Of a stretch of DNA of 64,000 nt, positions 40,793-47,751 are shown in pieces. The position numbers were made by a program, and so were the translations under genes. Source of the DNA: Blastococcus haudaquaticus (lineage in GTDB: Bacteria > Actinomycetota > Actinomycetes > Mycobacteriales > Geodermatophilaceae); contig NZ_OCNK01000001.1 of assembly GCF_900230285.1 (NCBI RefSeq), positions 1,116,001-1,180,000 of the forward strand, written 5' to 3'. A model generated the notes under the pieces. It did no database searches, was not told the DNA's origin, and saw only the letters and a list, made by a program, of their open reading frames with translations. How positions within the stretch are numbered: position 1 is the first letter of the stretch; each line of letters begins with the position of its first letter.

Positions 40793-41243
40793 CGACCGGG
40801 GTCTGGGCGCCCCCGCCGAGCAGGGGGCGTCCGGTCCGGGCCGGGTCCTCGTGGCGGTCTACGGCACGTTCGCCCTGGCAGCCGGCGCTCGCGCGGCGGT
40901 GCAGCTGGCGACCCGCTTCGACGAGGCGCCCGTCGCCTACCTGCTGTCGGCGTTCGCGGCCGCCGTCTACGTCGTCGCCACCGTGGGCCTGGCTCGCGGC
41001 GCACGGGGCCGCCGCCTGGCGCTGATCGCCATCACCGTCGAGCTGGTCGGGGTGCTGGCCGTCGGGACGCTCTCCCTGGCCGATCCGGCCGCCTTCCCGG
41101 ACGAGACCGTCTGGTCGGCCTACGGGCGCGGCTACTACTTCGTCCCGCTCGTGCTGCCGGTTCTCGGGCTCCTCCTGCTCCGCCGCGGCCCGGCGGCTCA
41201 GAAGTCCCCGCCGAAGTCCCCACCGAAGTCGCCGCCTCCGTAG
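40785..41243 (+). CDS. four-helix membrane protein of unknown function, second of pair, with antisense-encoded Pro/Lys tail
   Basis: A 152-residue protein with hydrophobic segments ~22-40, ~50-70, ~77-97 and ~118-133. The tail is QKSPPKSPPKSPPP. That tail is read from the strand opposite the GGDF repeats of the convergent gene, so the two coding regions overlap by 46 bp at their 3' ends. GTG 40785 overlaps the first membrane gene. The tail is probably an accident of overlap, not a functional module, but it would be translated. No recognised family. Confidence 0.65.
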   Translation: MRDDRGLGAPAEQGASGPGRVLVAVYGTFALAAGARAAVQLATRFDEAPVAYLLSAFAAAVYVVATVGLARGARGRRLALIAITVELVGVLAVGTLSLADPAAFPDETVWSAYGRGYYFVPLVLPVLGLLLLRRGPAAQKSPPKSPPKSPPP

Positions 41244-41300
41244 TCCCCACCACCGAAGTCGCCGCCTGCGTAGTCCCCACCACCGAGGTCCCCACCGCCG
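41198..41300 (-). repeat. GGD[F/Y] coding repeat shared by two convergent genes
   Basis: Short G/C-rich units on the plus strand (CCGAAGTCCCCACC-like) encode GGDF/GGDY on the minus strand and KSPP on the plus strand for the first 46 bases. It is a coding microsatellite, not a CRISPR array, since there are no unique spacers. Confidence 0.7.
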
Positions 41301-41926
41301 CCGTAGTCCCCGCCGGGGTCGCCTCCCTGGTCGGTCCCGTCGGCGCCGGCCCCGTCCTGGTAGCCCTCGGCGTAGGCCTCCTCGTCCCCCCCGCCGAACA
41401 GACCGCCGTCGCCCATGCCGGTGTCGAAGAGCGCGTCGGCGACCGCCGTGCCGATGACAAGTCCACCGATGGTGCCCAGCAGGCTGCCGCCGATCATGCC
41501 GCCCATGCCCATGCCCATGCCGCCGCCGTAGCCGCCGCCGTAGCCCGGGCCGTACCCCGGGCCGTAGCCGCCACGGCCGCCGGGGCCGAACCCGCCCAGC
41601 GCCCGTTCGAGGGTGCCCGGCGAACGCATCTCCGCCCGCGTGGCGACCCGGGCGAGGGTCGCCGGATCGTCGTCGCGCGGTCGCTCACCGGCCGGCACCG
41701 CGGCGGCGAGCTGCGCCAGCACCTGCTGCCGCTGCTCGACGGTGAGCTGGCCGAACGCCTCGGTGTGGGCCTGCTCGATCTGCTCGGGCGGTGCCGTGCG
41801 CAACAGGTAGCGGTACCGGGCGATCGCCTGGTCGTCAGGAAGCTGCCCCCCGGCGCCGCCAGGTCCCTGCTGCTGCGCCGCGGCCGGTCGGGGGCGGCGG
41901 CCGAAGAGCCGGTCGAGCAGTCCCAT
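41198..41926 (-). CDS. cytoplasmic protein with glycine-rich and GGD[F/Y]-repeat tail
   Basis: A 242-residue protein. Residues 1-~100 are folded-looking and helical (MGLLDRLFGRRPRP, then ARYRYLLRTAPPEQIEQAHTEAFGQL and LTVEQRQQVLAQLAAAVPAGER). Residues ~110-150 are Gly/Tyr/Met-rich (GGYGPGYGPGYGGGYGGG), then a short hydrophobic Gly segment (GGSLLGTIGGLVIGTAVAD). The last ~45 residues are GGDY/GGDF repeats. Related actinobacterial proteins are often mislabelled cation-transporting ATPase; nothing here supports that. ATG 41926 has AGAGGAA upstream. The Gly/Tyr/Phe-Asp tail is the kind of low-complexity sequence that can self-associate, but that is inference. Confidence 0.75.
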   Translation of the reverse strand: MGLLDRLFGRRPRPAAAQQQGPGGAGGQLPDDQAIARYRYLLRTAPPEQIEQAHTEAFGQLTVEQRQQVLAQLAAAVPAGERPRDDDPATLARVATRAEMRSPGTLERALGGFGPGGRGGYGPGYGPGYGGGYGGGMGMGMGGMIGGSLLGTIGGLVIGTAVADALFDTGMGDGGLFGGGDEEAYAEGYQDGAGADGTDQGGDPGGDYGGGGDLGGGDYAGGDFGGGDYGGGDFGGDFGGDF

Positions 41927-42069
41927 GCTGATTCCTCTCGGCGGGACCGCGGCGGAGGGTCCGCGGCGGCCGCGGACGGGCGGTTCCCCGTGCCGCCCTC
42001 GGCCACACGTCCGCGGAGAATCGCAGGTCAGCCCTGAGACCGATCGATGGCACGCGGTTAGATGGTTCC

Positions 42070-44373
42070 GTGCCGACCGAGCGCCAGCATCCCGGGTCAC
42101 CCGCTGCTGCCGACCCCGACCTGTGGCAGCAGGCCGGGATCGTCACCGCCGCCAGCGCTGCCGGCTCCGGGCGGAGCGGTCCCACCGGAGCGCAGTCGAG
42201 CCTCCCGGGCGTGCTCTCCGGGGTGCCGGTCGCCGTGCTGATCATCGACCGGACGGCCAGCTCGGTCGTCTACGCCAACCCGGCCGCGGTGGAGCTGGCC
42301 GGGAACGTGCGCCTCCCGGTCGACGTCGACACCTGGGGGGCCTCAGCTGGGCTGACCGACCTCTCGGGCGATCCGCTGGCCAGCACCACCGGGCCGCTGT
42401 CGACCGTGGCGCAGGGTCGCCCGGTCGCCGGTGAGGCCGTGCGCCTCGCCCCGGGCAGGAGCACCGAGGAGCAACGAGCGGACGCCGCCGGCCCCGGTGG
42501 GCAGGACGACTCGCTGCTGTGGGTGACCGGCTTCCCGCTGTCGGAGGACGGCAGCGAGCAGCAGCTGTCCCTCGTCGTGTTCCTGAACCACGACCCGCCA
42601 CACGAGGTCGTTGATCCGGAGGCCTATCTGCAGGCGCTGCGCGAACGGGCGGTGCTCGCCACCGACACCGCCTTCACCATCACCGATCCGCGCCGGCCGG
42701 ACAACCCGCTCATCTGGGTCAACCCGTCGTTCACCCGGGTCACGGGCTACGAGGCGGCAGAGGTGATCGGCCGCAACTGCCGCTTTCTGCAGGGGTCGGC
42801 CACCGAGGCCGGCGCCGTCGAGGAGATCCGCGCCGGGATCGCGGAGCAGCGCACGGTGACGACGACCCTGCTGAACTACCGCAAGGACGGCACGGCCTTC
42901 TGGAACCAGCTGTCGGTCAGCCCCGTCTTCGACGGCGACGGCGAGCTGGTCAGCTTCGTGGGCGTGCAGACCGACGTCACCGAGCGGGTCCGCGTGGAGC
43001 ACGAACGGGAGGCCGCGTTCGCGGCCGAGCAGGCCGCCCGCCAGGAGGCCGAACTGGCCCGGGCCGTGGCCGAGCAGGCCCGGAGGGACGCCGAGCAGGC
43101 GCAGGGGGAGGCCGAACGTGCCCAGAGCCGGCTGGCGCTCATGGCGGAGGCGACCAGCTCACTGATCGCCACGCTGGACATGGACGAGCTCCTCGACCGG
43201 TTGGCCGACCTCTGCGTCCCTCGCCTCGCCGACTGGGTCTACGTCACCGTGCTCGACGACTACGGCGACATCCACGGCGCCGTGGCCCGGCACCGGGACG
43301 GCCGGGAAGCCGATCTCCAGCTGTTCACCGACCTGCACGTGCTGCACCTGCCCGCCGAGTCCCCGAGCCGGCGGAGCATGACGAGCTCGGCGCCGGTGCT
43401 GCTGGCCGATGTCACCCCCGAGATCATCGAGAGGGCCATCACCTCGATCGGTGCGCGGGAGGTGTTCCACCGACTGGGCGGCAGCTCCGTGCTGACGGTC
43501 CCGATGGTGGCCCGGCGCCGGACCCTGGGCGCCATCGCACTGGTACGGAGCCCGGGTGGGCCCGCCTTCACGCAGAGCGACGTCGACCTGGCCGCCGACC
43601 TGGCCGGGCGCGCCGCCCTCGCCATCGACAACGTGCGGCTGTACCAGCGGGAGCACTCGGTGGCCGACACCCTGCAGCGCTCGTTGCTGCCGGTGCTGCC
43701 GGAGGTCCCCGGCATCGAGTCGGCCGCCCACTACGTGAGCGCGTCCACGGCGGCCGACGTCGGTGGCGACTTCTACGACCTGCTGCACCTGCCGGACGGA
43801 TCGATCGGCATCGTGGTGGGTGACGTGGTGGGCCACGACGTGGCCGCCGCGGCCGCGATGGGCCACCTGCGCGGCCTGCTGCGGGCCTGCATCTGGGACG
43901 CCGAGGACCCCGACCCCGGCAGCGTGCTGGCCCGCGTCGACCGGCTGGTCCAGGGTCTGCAGGTCGCCTCGCTCGCGACCATGGTCTACGCCCGCGCCGT
44001 ACCGCCGTCGGCCCCGGGGGCGCCGTGGCGGGTGCACGTGGCGAACGCCGGCCACCCGCCGGCCCTGCTCCGGTCGCCCGACGGCGGTGTGCGGGTGCTC
44101 GAGGAGATCACCGGGATGCTGGTCGGCGTCGACGTCACGACGCACCGCGGGACGGTGGTGCTCGACGTGCCGCCCGGCACCACCCTCGTCGCCTACACCG
44201 ACGGCCTCATCGAGCACCCCGGTGCCGACATGGACGAGGGAATCCACGAGCTCTACGAGCGGGTCGCCGGCGCGCCGGTGGGCGCCGGGCCGCGGGAGCT
44301 CTGCGACGTCGCTGTGAGCGGTGCGCTGGACCACCGGGACGACGTCGCGGTGCTGGCCGTCCGCTTCGGCTGA
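42070..44373 (+). CDS. PAS-LOV-GAF-PP2C blue-light-regulated phosphatase
   Basis: 767 residues. A degenerate N-terminal PAS (~45-180) is followed by a LOV domain (~195-320) with the photoadduct motif GRNCRFLQG (Cys237). The FMN-contact residues are in place: Asn in LLNYRKDG, Asn in FWNQLSVSP and Gln in FVGVQTDVT. A coiled coil (~315-355) leads to a GAF domain (~360-520) and a SpoIIE PP2C domain with VGGDFYDLL, VVGDVVGHD, NAGHPPALL, VAYTDGLIEHP and HRDDVAVLAV. LOV-PP2C proteins couple blue light to partner-switching control of stress sigma factors. GTG 42070 starts VPTERQHPGSP. Repeat copy 4 abuts its stop. No STAS or kinase gene is adjacent; the RsbW-like gene at 10928 is a possible partner. 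Confidence 0.93.
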   Translation: MPTERQHPGSPAAADPDLWQQAGIVTAASAAGSGRSGPTGAQSSLPGVLSGVPVAVLIIDRTASSVVYANPAAVELAGNVRLPVDVDTWGASAGLTDLSGDPLASTTGPLSTVAQGRPVAGEAVRLAPGRSTEEQRADAAGPGGQDDSLLWVTGFPLSEDGSEQQLSLVVFLNHDPPHEVVDPEAYLQALRERAVLATDTAFTITDPRRPDNPLIWVNPSFTRVTGYEAAEVIGRNCRFLQGSATEAGAVEEIRAGIAEQRTVTTTLLNYRKDGTAFWNQLSVSPVFDGDGELVSFVGVQTDVTERVRVEHEREAAFAAEQAARQEAELARAVAEQARRDAEQAQGEAERAQSRLALMAEATSSLIATLDMDELLDRLADLCVPRLADWVYVTVLDDYGDIHGAVARHRDGREADLQLFTDLHVLHLPAESPSRRSMTSSAPVLLADVTPEIIERAITSIGAREVFHRLGGSSVLTVPMVARRRTLGAIALVRSPGGPAFTQSDVDLAADLAGRAALAIDNVRLYQREHSVADTLQRSLLPVLPEVPGIESAAHYVSASTAADVGGDFYDLLHLPDGSIGIVVGDVVGHDVAAAAAMGHLRGLLRACIWDAEDPDPGSVLARVDRLVQGLQVASLATMVYARAVPPSAPGAPWRVHVANAGHPPALLRSPDGGVRVLEEITGMLVGVDVTTHRGTVVLDVPPGTTLVAYTDGLIEHPGADMDEGIHELYERVAGAPVGAGPRELCDVAVSGALDHRDDVAVLAVRFG

Positions 44374-44402
44374 GAAAGGACCCCACGTCCCCCACCCCTC
44401 GG
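44374..44402 (+). repeat. AAAGGACCCC repeat, copy 4 (truncated)
   Basis: GAAAGGACCCCACGTCCCCC then ACCCCTCGG, directly after the TGA of the LOV phosphatase gene. The right half found in other copies is missing; the convergent flavin reductase gene ends 11 bp away. Confidence 0.7.
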
Positions 44403-44412
44403 CGCCGTTCCA

Positions 44413-44922
44413 TCAGCTCCGGAACAGCCCGTAGGTGCCGCGGTGGAACAGCAGCGGACGTCGGTCGGCATGGGCTCCGAGGTCGAGCACGCGGGCCACG
44501 ACGATCGTGTGGTCGCCGCCGTCGTACTCGGCCCACAGCTCCCCGTCGATCCACGCCACCACGTCGTGCAGGACCGGCGAGCCGTGCGCACTAGGGGTCC
44601 ACGGGACGCCCGCGAACTTGTCCGGGCCGGACCGGGCGAAGTTCTGCGAGACGGCGTCCTGCCCCTCGGACAGCACGTTGACGCAGAAGCGGCCGATGCG
44701 GCGGAGCCGGGGCCACGTCGTGGAGGTCCGCGCCGGTGCCAGGGCGACGAGCGGCGGGTCGAGGGACAGGGAGCTGAACGACTGGCAGGTGAAGCCGAGC
44801 GGGCCCTCCTCGGTGGCGGCGGTGACGACCGTGACACCGGACGCGAAGTGCCCGAGGACCTCCCGCATCACCCGCGGGTCGACGATCGGCGGCGCGCCGT
44901 CGGGCACCGGGTGGCCCGTCAC
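44413..44922 (-). CDS. flavin reductase-like domain protein
   Basis: A 169-residue FMN-binding split-barrel protein of the flavin reductase (HpaC/RutF-like) family: LGHFASGVTVVTAATEEGPLG, TCQSFSSLSLDPPLVALAPAR, FCVNVLSEGQDAVSQNFAR and GDHTIVVARVLDLGAHA. It would reduce free FMN or act as the reductase of a two-component monooxygenase; no oxygenase gene is nearby. GTG 44922 overlaps the HMG-CoA-lyase-like gene's stop by four bases, so the two are one operon. The longer open frame to 45129 lies inside that gene in another reading and is rejected. Confidence 0.88.
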   Translation of the reverse strand: MTGHPVPDGAPPIVDPRVMREVLGHFASGVTVVTAATEEGPLGFTCQSFSSLSLDPPLVALAPARTSTTWPRLRRIGRFCVNVLSEGQDAVSQNFARSGPDKFAGVPWTPSAHGSPVLHDVVAWIDGELWAEYDGGDHTIVVARVLDLGAHADRRPLLFHRGTYGLFRS

Positions 44923-45857
44923 CCGGCGGACGATGCGGGCCGCGGCACCGATCGGCCGCCCGCCCGGTAGAGGGAGCTGGGCAGCTCGTGGCCCACGGCC
45001 TCCTCGGTGATCCGGGCGGCGGCGAGCACGGCGTCCAGGTCGATCCCGGTGCGCACCCCCGACTCCTCGAGCAGGTAGACCAGCTCCTCCGTCGCGATGT
45101 TGCCGCTGGCGCCGGGGGCGAACGGGCAACCGCCGAGGCCGCCGACCGAGGAGTCCAGCTGGGTGACGCCGGCCTGGATGGCGGCCAGGGCGTTGGCCTG
45201 GCCGGTGCCGCGGGTGTCGTGGAAGTGCACGCCGACGGGCACGCCGGGGCAGGCCCGGCGCACCGCGTCGAGCAGCTGGACGACGCGGAGCGGCGTGGTC
45301 GTGCCGATGGTGTCGCCGAGGCAGAGCTGGTCGGCGCCCGCGGTGACGGCGGCGCGGGCGACGTCGACGGTCCGGGGGATCGCCGTCCGGCCCTCGAAGG
45401 GGCAGTCCCAGGCAGTGGCGATGATGACCTCGAGGGAGCCGCCGGCCCCGTGGGCCAGCCCGGCGATCTCGCCGACGGCGGCGACGGCATCGGTGGTGGA
45501 CCGGCCGGCGTTGGCGCGGCTGTGCGCGTCCGACGCGGAGACGACGTACTCGAGGTGGGCGACGCCGGCGTCCACGGCCCGCACCGCCCCGCGGGGGTTC
45601 GCGACCAGCGCCGACCAGTGCACGTCGCCCCAGCGCGACAGCTCGGCGGCGACCTGGTCGGCGTCGGCGAGGGCGGGGACGGCCTTCGGAGAGACGAACG
45701 ACGTCGCCTCGATCCGGCGGACGCCGGTGGCGACCAGAGCCTCCAGCATGGCCAGCTTGGCCTCCAGCGGAACCGGCGCCTCGATCTGGAGGCCGTCACG
45801 CATGCCGACCTCGCGGACGTCGACCTCCGTCGGCAGCACCAGGTCGAACTCGATCAC
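44919..45857 (-). CDS. hydroxymethylglutaryl-CoA lyase
   Basis: A 312-residue HMGL-like TIM-barrel protein. The metal/substrate motif VREVGMRDGLQIE, HFHDTRGTGQANA (metal His pair) and the signature GLGGCPFAPGASGNIATEE with its catalytic Cys are all present. It cleaves HMG-CoA to acetoacetate and acetyl-CoA in leucine breakdown or a related pathway. GTG 45857 has GGGAG six bases upstream; the long open frame to 46847 overlaps the divergent GGDEF gene and is rejected. Coupled to the flavin reductase gene. No other leucine-degradation gene is present, so the exact pathway is open. Confidence 0.92.
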   Translation of the reverse strand: MIEFDLVLPTEVDVREVGMRDGLQIEAPVPLEAKLAMLEALVATGVRRIEATSFVSPKAVPALADADQVAAELSRWGDVHWSALVANPRGAVRAVDAGVAHLEYVVSASDAHSRANAGRSTTDAVAAVGEIAGLAHGAGGSLEVIIATAWDCPFEGRTAIPRTVDVARAAVTAGADQLCLGDTIGTTTPLRVVQLLDAVRRACPGVPVGVHFHDTRGTGQANALAAIQAGVTQLDSSVGGLGGCPFAPGASGNIATEELVYLLEESGVRTGIDLDAVLAAARITEEAVGHELPSSLYRAGGRSVPRPASSAG

Positions 45858-46034
45858 ACCCAACTCCCGATCACGCCGCACCCCTCGACTGTCAGTGGTC
45901 CCCCGCATCCTGCACCTCCGCGCCGCCACCCGGGCGGGTGACCCGGGCGGGTGACTCGGAACGGTTCCGTGACGCCCGCCGCGGGCAACCGGGTAGTGGT
46001 CACGCAGGATGGGTGCGATGGAAGGAGGCAGAAC

Positions 46035-46943
46035 GTGATCGATGTCGTGGACGCCCTGCCCCCGGCCGACCGGCGGAGCGCCTTCGCCAACGCCCCCATG
46101 GGCATCGCGCTCACCACGCCGGACGGCATCCTGGTCGACGCCAACCCGGCGCTGTGCCTGATGCTGGGCCGCAGCGAGGAGGACATGCACGGGCACTCGG
46201 TGCTCGACCAGATCCACCCCGACGCCGTGTCGTCCGCCCGGCAGGCGCACTCCTCCTGGATCGCGGCATCCACCCGGCCGATGCGCATCGAGACCCGGTT
46301 GCTGCGCGCCGACGGCACCGACCTTCCCGTGCAGGTCACCGCCTCCATGGTGGCGGAGGGCCGGGACGGCCAGGCCGCCCACCTCGTGATGATCGTCGAG
46401 GACATCACCGAGCGGAAGGCGCTCGAGGCACAGCTGGTCCACCGCTCGCTGCACGACCCGCTCACCGGCCTGCCCAACCGGCTGCTCTTCCAGGACCGGC
46501 TCTGGCACGCCCTGGAGCGGGGACGCCGGGAGGAGACCCCCACCTGCGTGCTCATCACCGACCTGGACGGCTTCAAGGCGATCAACGACGAGCTCGGGCA
46601 CCCCATGGGCGACCTGGTGCTGGTGACCTTCGCCGAGCGCCTGCGCTCGGTGCTGCGCGCCAGCGACACCGCGGCGCGGCTCGGTGGCGACGAGTTCAGC
46701 ATCGTCTGCGAGAACACCGAGCCCGCCGACGCCGAGATCCTGGCGGAACGGCTGCGCGCCCAGGTGACCGAGCCGCTGGTCCTCGACGGCAGGACGATCT
46801 CCGTCGGGCTCAGCATCGGCATCGGCTCCGTGGCCGGCGGTGACCACCCGGGCGACGTCTACGAGCGGGTCATCCGCGAGGCCGACGACGCCATGTACGC
46901 CGACAAGTCCCGCCGCCGGCGCCAGGCGGCGCGGCAGCGCTGA
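46035..46943 (+). CDS. PAS-GGDEF diguanylate cyclase
   Basis: A 302-residue protein. A PAS domain (~10-125: FANAPMGIALTTPDGILVDANPALCLMLG... MIVEDITERKALEAQ) is joined to a GGDEF domain (~130-300). The active-site motif RLGGDEFSIV is intact, and the product-inhibition I-site RxxD (RASD, five residues upstream) is present, so the enzyme should make c-di-GMP and be feedback-inhibited. No membrane segment and no EAL domain. GTG 46035 is set by AAGGAGG six bases upstream; an earlier GTG at 45951 lacks one. Lies divergent from the HMG-CoA lyase gene. Possible link to motility through c-di-GMP is inference. Confidence 0.93.
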   Translation: MIDVVDALPPADRRSAFANAPMGIALTTPDGILVDANPALCLMLGRSEEDMHGHSVLDQIHPDAVSSARQAHSSWIAASTRPMRIETRLLRADGTDLPVQVTASMVAEGRDGQAAHLVMIVEDITERKALEAQLVHRSLHDPLTGLPNRLLFQDRLWHALERGRREETPTCVLITDLDGFKAINDELGHPMGDLVLVTFAERLRSVLRASDTAARLGGDEFSIVCENTEPADAEILAERLRAQVTEPLVLDGRTISVGLSIGIGSVAGGDHPGDVYERVIREADDAMYADKSRRRRQAARQR

Positions 46944-46961
46944 GCGCAGCTCCGCGGGGGC

Positions 46962-47618
46962 TCAGCCCGCGGCCGCCCAGCCCCGCACCCGGGGGAGCCA
47001 CGCGTACACCGCCGTCAGGACCGGCAGCGGGAGCGCGAACACGCCGAAGAACACCATGCCCATGACGGTGTCCGCGTCCTGGGTGGCCGCGCCCACGATC
47101 CCCACCAGCAGCAGGACGCCGACCGATGCGAGCGCTCCTCCGAACAGCACCTTCGGCGACCCGCGGCCCAGCAGGACGGCCGCGCCCGCGATGACGGCGA
47201 ACGCGCACGGGAAGCCGAGCAGCATCAGGACCGTGGACAGGTCGTCCTCCCCGTCGGTGACGGCGAGCAGGATGATCAGCGAGACCAGGAGGGTCAGGCC
47301 GCCGGTGACGAAGCCCAGGACGGCAGCGGCGAGCGCCGCACCGGGCCGCGCCGGGCCGTGGGGCCACGGCAGCGGCGCCGGCGACCAGTAGACCGGCGGG
47401 CCGTACCCGGGCGGCGGGCCGTAGCCAGGCGGCTGGCCGTAGCCAGGCGGCTGGCCGTAGCCGGGCGGCGGGCCGTACCCGGGCGGCTGGCCGTAGCCCG
47501 GGACCGACCCGTACGCCTGCTGGTCGTAGCCCTGCCACTGACCCGGCGGCTGTGCCGGTGGCACGTAGGTCCCGGGCGGGTAGGCGTCCCAGTCCTGCGT
47601 GCTGCCCTCGCTGGTCAT
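46962..47618 (-). CDS. membrane protein with Tyr/Pro/Gly repeat N-terminus
   Basis: A 218-residue protein. Residues ~15-85 form a cytoplasmic-looking low-complexity region of GQPPGYG/GPPPGYG units. The C-terminal half has four hydrophobic segments (~105-130 LAAAVLGFVTGGLTLLVSLIILL, ~140-160, ~165-185, ~195-212). This is the common actinobacterial layout of a PPGY-rich tail plus small membrane domain (DUF4190-like or related). ATG 47618 (MTSEGSTQDWDAYPPG) is used; an in-frame start upstream would add 13 residues. Function unknown. Its nearest analogue in the window is the frameshifted gene at 53518-53893, which has the same architecture. Confidence 0.75.
   Translation of the reverse strand: MTSEGSTQDWDAYPPGTYVPPAQPPGQWQGYDQQAYGSVPGYGQPPGYGPPPGYGQPPGYGQPPGYGPPPGYGPPVYWSPAPLPWPHGPARPGAALAAAVLGFVTGGLTLLVSLIILLAVTDGEDDLSTVLMLLGFPCAFAVIAGAAVLLGRGSPKVLFGGALASVGVLLLVGIVGAATQDADTVMGMVFFGVFALPLPVLTAVYAWLPRVRGWAAAG
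47403..47492 (-). repeat. five 18-bp tandem units encoding GQPPGY/GPPPGY
   Basis: Units such as GTAGCCAGGCGGCTGGCC (plus strand) recur five times with few changes; two neighbouring units (47421-47456) are identical. Coding repeat within the membrane protein gene. Confidence 0.85.
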
Positions 47619-47751
47619 GGGGAGAGTGTGCCGTGGCCGGGGCGCGGCTCCGGACATGCTGCCCGGGTCTGGGGACGCGCCGCAGGAGACCGTGCGTCCC
47701 CGGCCGCCCCGCGCGTCACTGTCGCCTGGTCGTCCGCCACGGCTCTCCGGC

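Noticed and set aside
41198-41300. Regular short repeats resembling a CRISPR array
   Set aside because: Units are contiguous, coding and without unique spacers; no cas genes.
47403-47492. 18-bp tandem units as a possible iteron or origin
   Set aside because: They are in frame and encode PPGYGQ repeats; no dnaA, parA or rep gene is near.
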